Assembly: GCA_035460985.1 (NCBI GenBank)
Contig: DATHWC010000233.1
Coordinates: 1 to 22,454 of the forward strand
Length of the DNA stretch: 22,454 nucleotides
Direction of reading: 5' to 3'
From: Lunatibacter sp035460985
Lineage (GTDB): Bacteria; Bacteroidota; Bacteroidia; Cytophagales; Cyclobacteriaceae
The notes below the pieces were generated by a model that did no database searches, had not been told where the DNA came from, and worked only from the letters and a program-made list of their open reading frames with translations. Position numbers and translations under genes: made by a program. This document shows, piece after piece, positions 7,534 through 14,788 of this stretch (the stretch's first letter is position 1; each line of letters starts with the position of its first letter).

Positions 7534-8856
7534 ATGTCTTTCCCTGTTTCTGCAAAAATCTCATTGATTTTCGTCATAACTTCACTGATGGTTGGGTCTT
7601 GCGGTGAGCCAAACGACCATACGGAGAGAGCTCCAAAATCAACAACAATTCAGCCTGTCAATCATGCGGAATTACCAATACCACAAGAAACGATTGCTAT
7701 CCAACATGTCACGCTAATAGATGGTAGAGGAGGGAAAGCATTGCCGGGATATACTATTATTATCACCGATGGACTGATAACTGAAATAGGGCCTTCATCC
7801 AAGGTCACGGTTCTGAATCAAGCGCATGTGGTTGAGGGTTCTGGCAAGTATTTGCTTCCGGGATTGATTGACGCCCATTTTCACTTGGATTTACTGCGTG
7901 GGCTTCCCCATATGTTTCTAAAAAATGGAATCACATCCCTAAGGGATCCTGGAGCCTGGATAGAAGCCTATGGGAATGAACGGCGAAGAGGGGAAACCCT
8001 TCCCCGGCTTTTCCTTACAGGTCCTCACTTGGATATGTTTCCGCCTGCACACCCAAGGGATGCGCTGATCGTACGGGATGAGGACGAGGTACGGCAACAA
8101 ATCCGGAATTTGGCGGCAAAAGGAGCCTCTGCCATCAAGATTTATTACCGCATGTCGCTTGGGATGATTCGGGCTGCGGCTGATGAAAGCCGCAAATTAG
8201 GACTGCCTTCCACCGCCCATTTGGAAATAAGTGATGCAAGGGAAGTCATTCAGACTGGTGTGACGGGAATCGAGCATGTCACCTCATTCGGTCTTGCTCT
8301 GGTATCACCCTTTCAGGCAGAAGCCTATAAGCAAAAAGTATTGGCAGATAACAATGCCCGCAGGGAAGGGCGATATGAGATGTGGAACCAAATGGACTTT
8401 GATGCGGATCAAGAAAATGTAGGCCATATTTTTGAATTAATGGTGGAAAATGACGTTTTCCTATGTCCTACCCTTGCCGTTTTTGAGCCTGAATCTGATT
8501 CAGAAGATTCGGTTCGGCATGGTGGGTTTGCAAAGATGATGGAATTTACCCGACTAGCCCATAGCCAAGGAGTAACGTTAGCCGTAGGATCGCATTCCTA
8601 TGTGCCCAATTCGGAATACGGTTGGGCGTATCACAGGGAGCTGGAACTTCTCCAAGCCTGTGGAATGACTCCATTTGAGATCATTTATGCGGCTACGTAT
8701 CAAAATGCCCGATTCTTGAAAATAGAGGATCAAGTAGGTTCCATTGAGGTTGGAAAAAAGGCCGATCTGCTGCTACTCAATGCAGATCCCTATGAAGATA
8801 TCAGCAATATGAAAGCCATAAATCGGGTAATGCTCAATGGTGCATGGCTGGAATAA
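7534..8856 (+). CDS. Lipoprotein amidohydrolase-superfamily enzyme (imidazolonepropionase/prolidase-like) with altered last metal ligand
   Basis: This is a 440-residue metal-dependent hydrolase with a lipoprotein signal: a hydrophobic segment at 9-20 and a lipobox ending in C23 (VGSC). It is therefore probably anchored in the envelope. Residues about 55-110 are the N-terminal beta-sandwich, and PGLIDAHFH brings metal ligands H115 and H117. K202 in AIKIYY is the likely carboxylated Lys; H229 (TAHLE) and H248 (IEHVT) are the next ligands. The position that normally holds the fourth-metal/catalytic Asp (GTD or GSD motif) reads G352-S353-H354-S355, so His replaces Asp. The C-terminus has the usual GSIEVGKKADLLLL segment. 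It follows the patatin gene by 103 bp on the same strand. The family covers imidazolonepropionase, prolidase and aryl-amide hydrolases; the substrate cannot be read. Confidence 0.9.
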   Translation: MSFPVSAKISLIFVITSLMVGSCGEPNDHTERAPKSTTIQPVNHAELPIPQETIAIQHVTLIDGRGGKALPGYTIIITDGLITEIGPSSKVTVLNQAHVVEGSGKYLLPGLIDAHFHLDLLRGLPHMFLKNGITSLRDPGAWIEAYGNERRRGETLPRLFLTGPHLDMFPPAHPRDALIVRDEDEVRQQIRNLAAKGASAIKIYYRMSLGMIRAAADESRKLGLPSTAHLEISDAREVIQTGVTGIEHVTSFGLALVSPFQAEAYKQKVLADNNARREGRYEMWNQMDFDADQENVGHIFELMVENDVFLCPTLAVFEPESDSEDSVRHGGFAKMMEFTRLAHSQGVTLAVGSHSYVPNSEYGWAYHRELELLQACGMTPFEIIYAATYQNARFLKIEDQVGSIEVGKKADLLLLNADPYEDISNMKAINRVMLNGAWLE

Positions 8857-8958
8857 ACTCAATCTCAAAGAGATAAACGAAAGGAGAAATCAAGGGGTAA
8901 TGTTTTTTTCTTTTTGCTTGTTAAGAACACAATATTTCCACATTTTTGGGGTAAATAT

Positions 8959-9040
8959 GCGCACGTGGCGAAATTGGTAGACGCACTGTCTTCAGGTGGC
9001 AGCGCCCTCGGGTGTGAAGGTTCGAATCCTTTCGTGCGCA
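8959..9040 (+). tRNA. tRNA-Leu (anticodon CAG)
   Basis: The acceptor arms GCGCACG (8959-8965) and CGTGCGC (9033-9039) pair perfectly, with discriminator A at 9040. The anticodon stem CTGTC/GGCAG closes the loop TTCAGGT, giving anticodon CAG. The long class II variable arm and the TTCGAAT T-loop fit tRNA-Leu. The 82-nt gene does not encode the 3' CCA. Confidence 0.96.
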
Positions 9041-9044
9041 CATT

Positions 9045-10136
9045 TTATTTTTTAATTAGTTTCCGCCTTAGGATCCGGAGGAAGTTTTCGTGCTTTTCGT
9101 GAATGGGGAAATCATCTCCCAAAAGGTATCCATAGGGCGTTAATGAAGGTATCCTGTCAAGTGTGATTTTTAAAATACCCACTAGAGGTATCGACAAAAC
9201 CATTCCTGACACTCCCCAAATGGAACCTCCTACCAAGATGCCTAGCACCACGGCCAAGACATTCACCCGTACCTTAGATCCTACCACGATAGGGGTGATA
9301 AGGTTATTCTCCAACACCTGTATACCCCAGAGTACGCCCAGGGTCAATAATGGATAGAAAAGCGTGTCAGAAGTGAGAAAAACATAAACGATAACAAGAA
9401 ATGAGCTTATGATGACGCCAATGTAGGGGATAAGATTCATTACAGAGATGAACAAGGCAAACAATAGGTAATACTTTATATCCATGAAATAAAAAAAAGT
9501 ACCGGATAGTATCGTAACAATTCCAGTTACTTTGACCATTCCAATAAGGTATTGATGGATAATTTTGCCGGAGTCTCCTACCCAAGCTAGGATTTTATCG
9601 TTACTCCGCTCAGAGGCCTGTAATAAAAAAGCAACAAAAAAATCCCGATAATAAAGTAATAAAAAAATAAACAGAGGCACTATTCCTATTAAAGTGAGCG
9701 ATTTGCCTGTATTAAAGATGGTTTGATTGAGGTTTTCTCCACTAATCCAATTTGCGAATAACGACGAGGTGTCATCCTCCGACATGTCCATTCCGGTGAG
9801 TTCTTCTAATTCAAGCAGGTAGGACGACAGTTTGGTTTGGAAAAGTTTTCCTATTTCGGGTATATCAGCCAACAAGCTTACCATTTGGTTGATTACGAGG
9901 AACAGAACACCGAAAATGCTTATAGAAAAGAGAATCAATGTAGTCAATATCGCCAATCCTCTTGGAAATCGATTTTCCTCCAGCCAATGGGAAACAGGAA
10001 AAAGAGCAAACGCAAAAAATACACCCCAAGTCAGGGGGATGAAAATAAAACTACCGTACCACAATATCAGATAGCTCAATGTAAAGGTAATCAATCCGTA
10101 GGTGACCTGCTTAAGCAGATCGGGTGTGTTCTCCAT
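9045..10136 (-). CDS. AI-2E family transporter (PerM/YhhT-like membrane protein)
   Basis: This is a polytopic inner-membrane protein of the AI-2E family, about 363 residues from the ATG at 10136. I chose that start because family members begin shortly before the first hydrophobic hairpin (LITFTLSYLILWYGSFIF). In-frame starts at 10193 and 10277 would add 19 or 47 residues that look unrelated. Pairs of hydrophobic segments lie at both ends, with a less hydrophobic central region (about residues 95-160 of the short form). Near the C-terminus are IQVLENNLITPIVVG and LTPYGYLLGDDF, both typical. Proteins of this family export small molecules or act as Na+/H+ antiporters; despite the name, few have anything to do with autoinducer-2. 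The stop codon lies 5 bp from the end of tRNA-Leu on the opposite strand. Confidence 0.9.
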   Translation of the reverse strand: MENTPDLLKQVTYGLITFTLSYLILWYGSFIFIPLTWGVFFAFALFPVSHWLEENRFPRGLAILTTLILFSISIFGVLFLVINQMVSLLADIPEIGKLFQTKLSSYLLELEELTGMDMSEDDTSSLFANWISGENLNQTIFNTGKSLTLIGIVPLFIFLLLYYRDFFVAFLLQASERSNDKILAWVGDSGKIIHQYLIGMVKVTGIVTILSGTFFYFMDIKYYLLFALFISVMNLIPYIGVIISSFLVIVYVFLTSDTLFYPLLTLGVLWGIQVLENNLITPIVVGSKVRVNVLAVVLGILVGGSIWGVSGMVLSIPLVGILKITLDRIPSLTPYGYLLGDDFPIHEKHENFLRILRRKLIKK

Positions 10137-10326
10137 CAGAAATCTGGCGTAATATAATACGTCTAAATTTATACATTTCTTTTGAAGAGACATTCCATTA
10201 CCTGTTTTTTTGAGACTCAATAATACTTTTTTTATAGTTCTGCGGCCGATCAGCCTATACAGATTGGTATCATTCACCTAAATGAGTATATTCACTTTTT
10301 ACTTAAATTTACCCATAAAACCGAAT

Positions 10327-11205
10327 ATGAAACTATTACTTACCTCACTCACGCTCTTACTGTGCTTTTCTTTTCAATCTGCCGAGGCACAGGAAAAGCC
10401 ACTGCGGATAATTATGATTGGCGCCCATCCGGATGACTGTGACATTAAGGGTGGTGGCACTGCCGCACTTTTTGTTTCCATGGGTCATGAGGTGAAGTTT
10501 GTTTCCGTGACCAACGGGGATGCGGGCCATATGGAAATGGGAGGTGGCATGCTGGCCAAAAGAAGAAAGGCGGAGACTGAAGAAGTAGCCCGTAGATTGG
10601 GAGTGACTTATGATGTGTTGGACAATCACGATGGAGAGCTGTTGGCCACTTTACCGGTACGGATGGACATTATCCGGCTGATAAGGGAATGGGACGCAGA
10701 CGTTGTGATTTCCCACCGCACCAATGACTACCATCCCGATCACCGCTATACTGCTATTCTGGTACAGGATGCAGCCTACATGGTAGGAGTTCCCAATGTG
10801 GCAGCCGATGTTCCCCCACTGAAGAAAAACCCGGTTTTTCTCTATTTTCAGGACAACTTCCAAAAGCCCAACCCATTTTCTGCTGATATTTCGGTGGATA
10901 TTTCATCGGTAATAGATAAAAAAATCGACGCCATGGATGCCCATGTATCCCAATTTTATGAGTGGCTGCCCTGGATAGGAGGCTATGCAGATGAAGTTCC
11001 GGAAGGAAAGGAAGAGCGAAAGGCCTGGCTTAGAGACAAGCGTTGGAGCAGTGTCAGTCCGGCAGCAAAACCTGCTTTGGAAAAATGGTACGGTGCTTCG
11101 AAAGCGTCCCAAGTGAAATATGCGGAATCTTTTGAAATCTGCGAATACGGCAGCCGTCCGACAGAACAGGATATCAAACGGCTTTTTCCCATGCTGGGAA
11201 AGTAG
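10327..11205 (+). CDS. Exported PIG-L/LmbE-family deacetylase
   Basis: This zinc-dependent N-deacetylase-like protein has 292 residues from the ATG at 10327. An upstream in-frame ATG at 10282 would put 15 residues before an otherwise perfect signal peptide, so I reject it. Residues 1-21 are a Sec signal (hydrophobic core, AEA before Q22), placing the enzyme in the periplasm. The zinc site is intact: H34 and D37 in AHPDD, and H139 in the HPDH motif. Family members remove acetyl groups from N-acetylglucosamine conjugates and related amides; Bacteroidota exported forms are often found with carbohydrate genes. It is divergent from the AI-2E gene and precedes the SDR gene by 83 bp on the same strand. 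The substrate is unknown. Confidence 0.92.
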   Translation: MKLLLTSLTLLLCFSFQSAEAQEKPLRIIMIGAHPDDCDIKGGGTAALFVSMGHEVKFVSVTNGDAGHMEMGGGMLAKRRKAETEEVARRLGVTYDVLDNHDGELLATLPVRMDIIRLIREWDADVVISHRTNDYHPDHRYTAILVQDAAYMVGVPNVAADVPPLKKNPVFLYFQDNFQKPNPFSADISVDISSVIDKKIDAMDAHVSQFYEWLPWIGGYADEVPEGKEERKAWLRDKRWSSVSPAAKPALEKWYGASKASQVKYAESFEICEYGSRPTEQDIKRLFPMLGK

Positions 11206-11250
11206 AGGGATTATCTGTTAGAAAGTAAATGACCCCAAGTTCCCCTGGTC

Positions 11251-11265
11251 GAAATAAATTATTTC
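11251..11265. promoter_or_regulatory. Short palindrome GAAATAA-A-TTATTTC upstream of the SDR gene
   Basis: Seven-base arms flank a single central A, 23 bp before the ATG at 11289. The site is AT-rich and could arise by chance. Its position fits an operator for the SDR/FAH genes, but no regulator gene is adjacent. Confidence 0.25.
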
Positions 11266-11288
11266 AATTAACACAAAAATAAACTTAA

Positions 11289-12047
11289 ATGAAGAACAAA
11301 AATGTGCTGGTCACCGGTGGTGCCAGTGGGATTGGACTGGCTATTACTAAGCGGTTTGCCAAAGAGGGTGCCAACGTTTATATCTTGGATTTTAATAAAG
11401 AATCGGGAGAAAATGTAGCTAAAGGTCTTCAAACTGAAGGCTTTTCAGTTTCCTTCTATCAAGCGGATGTTTCCAATCAAGAGCAAATTAAGGATGTTGT
11501 GACTCAGATTTCCGGCAACATAGATGTTTTAATAAACAATGCCGGAGTTGCCCATGTCGGCAATTTGGAGCAGACCGAAGAAAGTGACTTGGACAGACTT
11601 TACAACGTCAACATTAAGGGCGTTTACAACTGCTCGCATGCAGTAATCGGCAGGATGAAGGAACAAGGGGGCGGTGTGATCATTAATATGGCATCCGTAG
11701 CAGCTACGGTTGGTATTCCAGACCGGTTTGCTTATTCCATGACAAAGGGGGCGGTACTTACCATGACCCTATCTATGGCAAGGGATTATGTAGAGCATAA
11801 AATACGCGTAAATGCCATTTCTCCGGCCAGGATTCATACCCCATTTGTGGATGGGTATCTTGCTAAAACCTACCCAGGAAGAGAACAGGAGATGTTTGAT
11901 AAGCTGGCCGCAACCCAGCCTATCGGAAGAATGGGTATTCCCGAAGAAGTAGCCAACATGGCGGTTTTCTTAGCCTCGGACCAAGCGGAATTCCTCACTG
12001 GAGCGGATTATTTGGTAGACGGGGGATTCTCGCATTTAAAAATGTAA
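11289..12047 (+). CDS. NAD-type short-chain dehydrogenase (2-keto-3-deoxy-aldonate or sugar dehydrogenase-like)
   Basis: This classical SDR has 252 residues. The cofactor motif TGGASGIG is at 9-16. D34 at the end of the second strand favours NAD+ over NADP+. NNAG is at 83-86, and the catalytic S136, Y149 and K153 are all present. The segment SPARIHTPFVDGYL after the active site resembles SDRs of L-fucose-type catabolism (2-keto-3-deoxy-L-fuconate dehydrogenase) and BDH2-like hydroxybutyrate dehydrogenases, in which this loop shapes an acid-binding pocket. The next gene on the strand is an FAH-family hydrolase, the usual partner that cleaves the 2,4-diketo product of such an oxidation. The pairing supports a sugar-acid role, but the exact substrate is inferred. 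Confidence 0.92.
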   Translation: MKNKNVLVTGGASGIGLAITKRFAKEGANVYILDFNKESGENVAKGLQTEGFSVSFYQADVSNQEQIKDVVTQISGNIDVLINNAGVAHVGNLEQTEESDLDRLYNVNIKGVYNCSHAVIGRMKEQGGGVIINMASVAATVGIPDRFAYSMTKGAVLTMTLSMARDYVEHKIRVNAISPARIHTPFVDGYLAKTYPGREQEMFDKLAATQPIGRMGIPEEVANMAVFLASDQAEFLTGADYLVDGGFSHLKM

Positions 12048-12072
12048 ATGATTGTAACACCATAAAATAAAC

Positions 12073-12253
12073 CATGAAATCGAGCATGACGAAAATCGCC
12101 ACACACTGGGATGATTATTGCCATGCGAGATTCCATGTGACCTCTGAAAAACAAATTATAAACACATGAAATCGAGCATGACGAGCACGTCACTCAGTGG
12201 GATGATTGTCATTGCGAGATTCCATATGGCCATTGAAAAACAATTATAATCAT
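12073..12253. repeat. Tandem pair of diverged ~90-bp repeats (REP-like) between SDR and FAH genes
   Basis: Copy 1 (12073-12164) and copy 2 (12165-12253) start with an identical 20-base block beginning CATGAAATCG. They also share GGGATGATT, GCGAGATTCCAT, TGAAAAACAA and ATTATAA, with small indels between these blocks. The period is 92 bp. Short palindromes occur inside (for example CACTCAGTG at about 12188-12200), and the GTCATTGCGAGATTCC part resembles dispersed repeats common in Bacteroidota. Each copy contains a short ATG-initiated frame (31 and 27 codons) of doubtful reality. Copy 2 ends immediately before the FAH start. Confidence 0.8.
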
Positions 12254-13114
12254 ATGAAACTAATACGATTTGGAAAAGCCGGAAAAGAAAAGCCGGGAAT
12301 AGAAACCGCAGAAGGAAAGCGGCTGGATGTAAGTGCATTTGGAACTGACTGGTCGGAGGAATTCCTCGGAGATGAGGCGGGTATTCAAAAGCTAGCTGAA
12401 TGGCTGGAAGCGAATCAGGCTTCCTGTCCTGAAATTGCTCCTGACGAGCGTTTGGGCCCACCTGTTTACAAGCCTTCAAAAATCATCTGTGTCGGATTAA
12501 ATTATTCACTTCATGCCAAGGAGAGCGGGATGGATGTTCCACAGCAACCGGTATTGTTTATGAAAGCGACTTCTTCCCTTTCAGGGCCATTCGATACCAT
12601 TGTTATTCCCAAAAATTCCGAAGCCACAGATTGGGAGGTCGAATTGGCCATCGTAATCGGCAAAAAAGCCAGCTATGTGTCCGTAGAGGATGCATATGAC
12701 CATATTGCGGGCTATGCCCTGCACAATGACGTGAGCGAGCGGGACTTTCAATTAAAACATGGAGGGCAATGGGTAAAAGGCAAAAGCTGTGATACCTTCG
12801 CTCCGCTTGGGCCATTTCTGGTCACAAGGGATGAAATCCCAGATCCAAATAACCTGAGCCTTTGGCTTAAGGTAAATGGAAAAACTGTCCAGGATAGCAG
12901 TACGTCTGACTTGGTATTTAATGTGCCTACCTTGGTGAGTTACATCAGTCAGTATATGACGCTGCTTCCCGGTGATATTATAAGTACGGGCACCCCGTCA
13001 GGAGTAGGTATGGGCTTTAAGCCTCCGGTCTACCTGAAAGAGGGAGACGTAGTGGAATTAGGCGTTGAAGGCTTGGGTGTTTCCAAGCAAAATGTAGTAA
13101 ATTACAAAGGCTAG
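12254..13114 (+). CDS. Fumarylacetoacetate hydrolase (FAH) family protein, 2,4-diketo-3-deoxy-aldonate hydrolase-like
   Basis: This is a Mg-dependent C-C bond hydrolase of the FAH superfamily with 286 residues from the ATG at 12254. The upstream in-frame ATG at 12206 would read through repeat copy 2 and is rejected. A small N-terminal domain (1-70) precedes the FAH fold. GLNYSLHAKE (81-90) carries the catalytic His/Glu. Metal ligands are E128 and E130 in DWEVELA and D158 in HNDVSERD. KGKSCDTFAPLGP and STGTPSGVG follow, both highly typical. Homologues act as ureidoglycolate lyase, 2,4-diketo-3-deoxy-L-fuconate hydrolase or acylpyruvase. The preceding NAD-type SDR makes the diketo-acid hydrolase role the best guess, giving pyruvate plus a small hydroxy acid. 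A weak terminator-like hairpin lies 19 bp after the stop. Confidence 0.93.
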   Translation: MKLIRFGKAGKEKPGIETAEGKRLDVSAFGTDWSEEFLGDEAGIQKLAEWLEANQASCPEIAPDERLGPPVYKPSKIICVGLNYSLHAKESGMDVPQQPVLFMKATSSLSGPFDTIVIPKNSEATDWEVELAIVIGKKASYVSVEDAYDHIAGYALHNDVSERDFQLKHGGQWVKGKSCDTFAPLGPFLVTRDEIPDPNNLSLWLKVNGKTVQDSSTSDLVFNVPTLVSYISQYMTLLPGDIISTGTPSGVGMGFKPPVYLKEGDVVELGVEGLGVSKQNVVNYKG

Positions 13115-13132
13115 TAACCCTATTCTAAAAAT

Positions 13133-13163
13133 AAAGAGGCATGTCGAAAGGCATGTCTTTTTT
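13133..13163 (+). terminator. Probable intrinsic terminator after the FAH gene
   Basis: AAAGA (13133-13137) pairs with TCTTT (13156-13160) and CATG (13140-13143) with CATG (13152-13155), with a GG bulge and an 8-nt loop, followed by more Ts. The same bases also read as a direct repeat GGCATGTC-GAAA-GGCATGTC, so the hairpin is imperfect. Confidence 0.45.
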
Positions 13164-13225
13164 CAATTAAGAATGGTTTGGTTTCTGAAACTAATTAAAA
13201 GCATGGATGGATAAATGTAAGGACA

Positions 13226-14788
13226 ATGAGCAAACTTGATAAAAATATGCCCAATGATAAGGATAGCCCCCTGCCAAAAAGTAGAATCTCCGGCAAATTA
13301 CGAATCGGTATTTTGGGTATTTACCACGAGTCAAATACGTTCTTATCATCCTCAACAGAATGGTCTGACTTTGAAAATGGTCACCTGTTAACTGGCAAAA
13401 AAATTTGTGAGGAGTATAGAACCGCTTATCATGAAATAGGTGGGATTTTGGAGGTGTTGGAGAGGGAGGATAACTTAGAAATCATCCCAATTCTGTACGC
13501 CGAAGCCACGCCCAGTGGGACGATAAGCTCCGGTACAGCGAAGAAGCTGATGGCAACATTACAGGACCACCTGCTGAAATCCCTGCCTTTGGATGGGTTG
13601 ATGGTGGTGCCTCATGGTGCGGCTGTAGCGGTTGGGATTCCTGATTTTGACGGATACTGGCTTTCGTGGGTTCGTTCTCAGGTAGGTCCGGCTATACCCA
13701 TAGTGGGCACCATCGATCCGCACTGTAATTTGAGTGAGCAAATGGTGGATGCTGTGGATGCCCTAGTTGCCTACAAAACCAATCCTCATATAGATCAGCG
13801 GGAAGTTGGCAAAGAGGCGGCTGGAATTTTGCTCGACGTATTATCAGATGGGCGTAGACCAACCATGAAGGCAGTTCAGTTGCCTATGGCCATAAGCATT
13901 GAAATGCAGCATACCGGTTCAAGTCCCTGTCTGGAATTATATCAATTGTCAGCCAATTTGGCTGCTCGTCCTGGAATCATGTCTACCAGCATAGTCTTGG
14001 GGTTTCCCTATGCAGATGTGCCAGAGATGGGCAGCAGTCTTATAGTGGTTTCCGATGGAGATGATGCTTTAGCACTGGAGACGCTGACAGAATTGCAGCG
14101 TTATTTGGAAAATCATCATAGCGATTTTTCTGGAAAAAAAATAGGTTTGGAAGATTTGATTCCTGAAGTAAGAGAAGCTGCAAGTCCACTGTTACTTTTG
14201 GATATGGGAGATAATGTGGGTGGAGGTTCACCGGGGGATAGCACTTTTTTATTAAAAATTCTTCAGGAAAATGCAATGGGTAGATCTTTTGTTTGCATCT
14301 ATGATCCAGAGGCGGTTAGATTTCTTAAAGCATTCAAGCCAGAGGATGATATCTCGGTGATAGTCGGTGGAAAAACAGACCGTAATCATGGTGCCCCTAT
14401 GCTGCTTGAAGGAAAGGTTTTGAGATTGGTGGACGGCAAATTTACGGAGAATCAGCCCCGCCATGGAGGTCAGGTAAATTTTGATATGGGAGAGACAGCC
14501 ATTGTTGAAACTAAAGAAGGAAATACGGTGATGATAACCTCACGCCGTGTAGTGCCTTTTAGTCTTCAGCAACTTATTCAATCGGGTATCAATCCCGAGG
14601 ATTATCAGATATTAGTAGCAAAAGGTGTTAATGCACCTTTAGCGGCTTATATGCCAGTATGTAAACAGTTGATTCGGGTGAATACCCCGGGAGTGACACG
14701 TGCCGATATGCAAAACCTGCCGTATAAAAACAGAAGAAAACCCCTCTTTCCCTTTGAGCAGATGCCGCTTTCCTTACGAAAAGATTAG
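13226..14788 (+). CDS. MlrC-like M81-family metallopeptidase (microcystinase C homologue)
   Basis: This 520-residue protein belongs to the M81/MlrC family, named for the microcystinase C that finishes microcystin degradation. Most homologues occur in bacteria with no microcystin pathway, where they sit with catabolic or transporter genes. The first about 24 residues are a hydrophilic extension; the conserved start is KLRIGILGIYHESNTF, with H34-E35. D164 and H166 in GTIDPHCNLS are probable zinc ligands. The C-terminal domain (from about residue 320) begins with DMGDNVGGGSPGDST (D326 onward). The likely activity is hydrolysis of a small peptide or amide bond. It lies 111 bp after the FAH gene with a weak terminator between, and its stop codon overlaps that of the convergent mechanosensitive channel gene. 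Confidence 0.92.
   Translation: MSKLDKNMPNDKDSPLPKSRISGKLRIGILGIYHESNTFLSSSTEWSDFENGHLLTGKKICEEYRTAYHEIGGILEVLEREDNLEIIPILYAEATPSGTISSGTAKKLMATLQDHLLKSLPLDGLMVVPHGAAVAVGIPDFDGYWLSWVRSQVGPAIPIVGTIDPHCNLSEQMVDAVDALVAYKTNPHIDQREVGKEAAGILLDVLSDGRRPTMKAVQLPMAISIEMQHTGSSPCLELYQLSANLAARPGIMSTSIVLGFPYADVPEMGSSLIVVSDGDDALALETLTELQRYLENHHSDFSGKKIGLEDLIPEVREAASPLLLLDMGDNVGGGSPGDSTFLLKILQENAMGRSFVCIYDPEAVRFLKAFKPEDDISVIVGGKTDRNHGAPMLLEGKVLRLVDGKFTENQPRHGGQVNFDMGETAIVETKEGNTVMITSRRVVPFSLQQLIQSGINPEDYQILVAKGVNAPLAAYMPVCKQLIRVNTPGVTRADMQNLPYKNRRKPLFPFEQMPLSLRKD

Noticed and set aside
8914..9102. 62-codon plus-strand frame across tRNA-Leu
   Set aside because: It spans the tRNA, whose structure is complete, and overlaps the end of the AI-2E gene.
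9832..10157. Two plus-strand frames opposite the AI-2E gene
   Set aside because: Low-complexity, charged, antisense to membrane-protein codons; no support.
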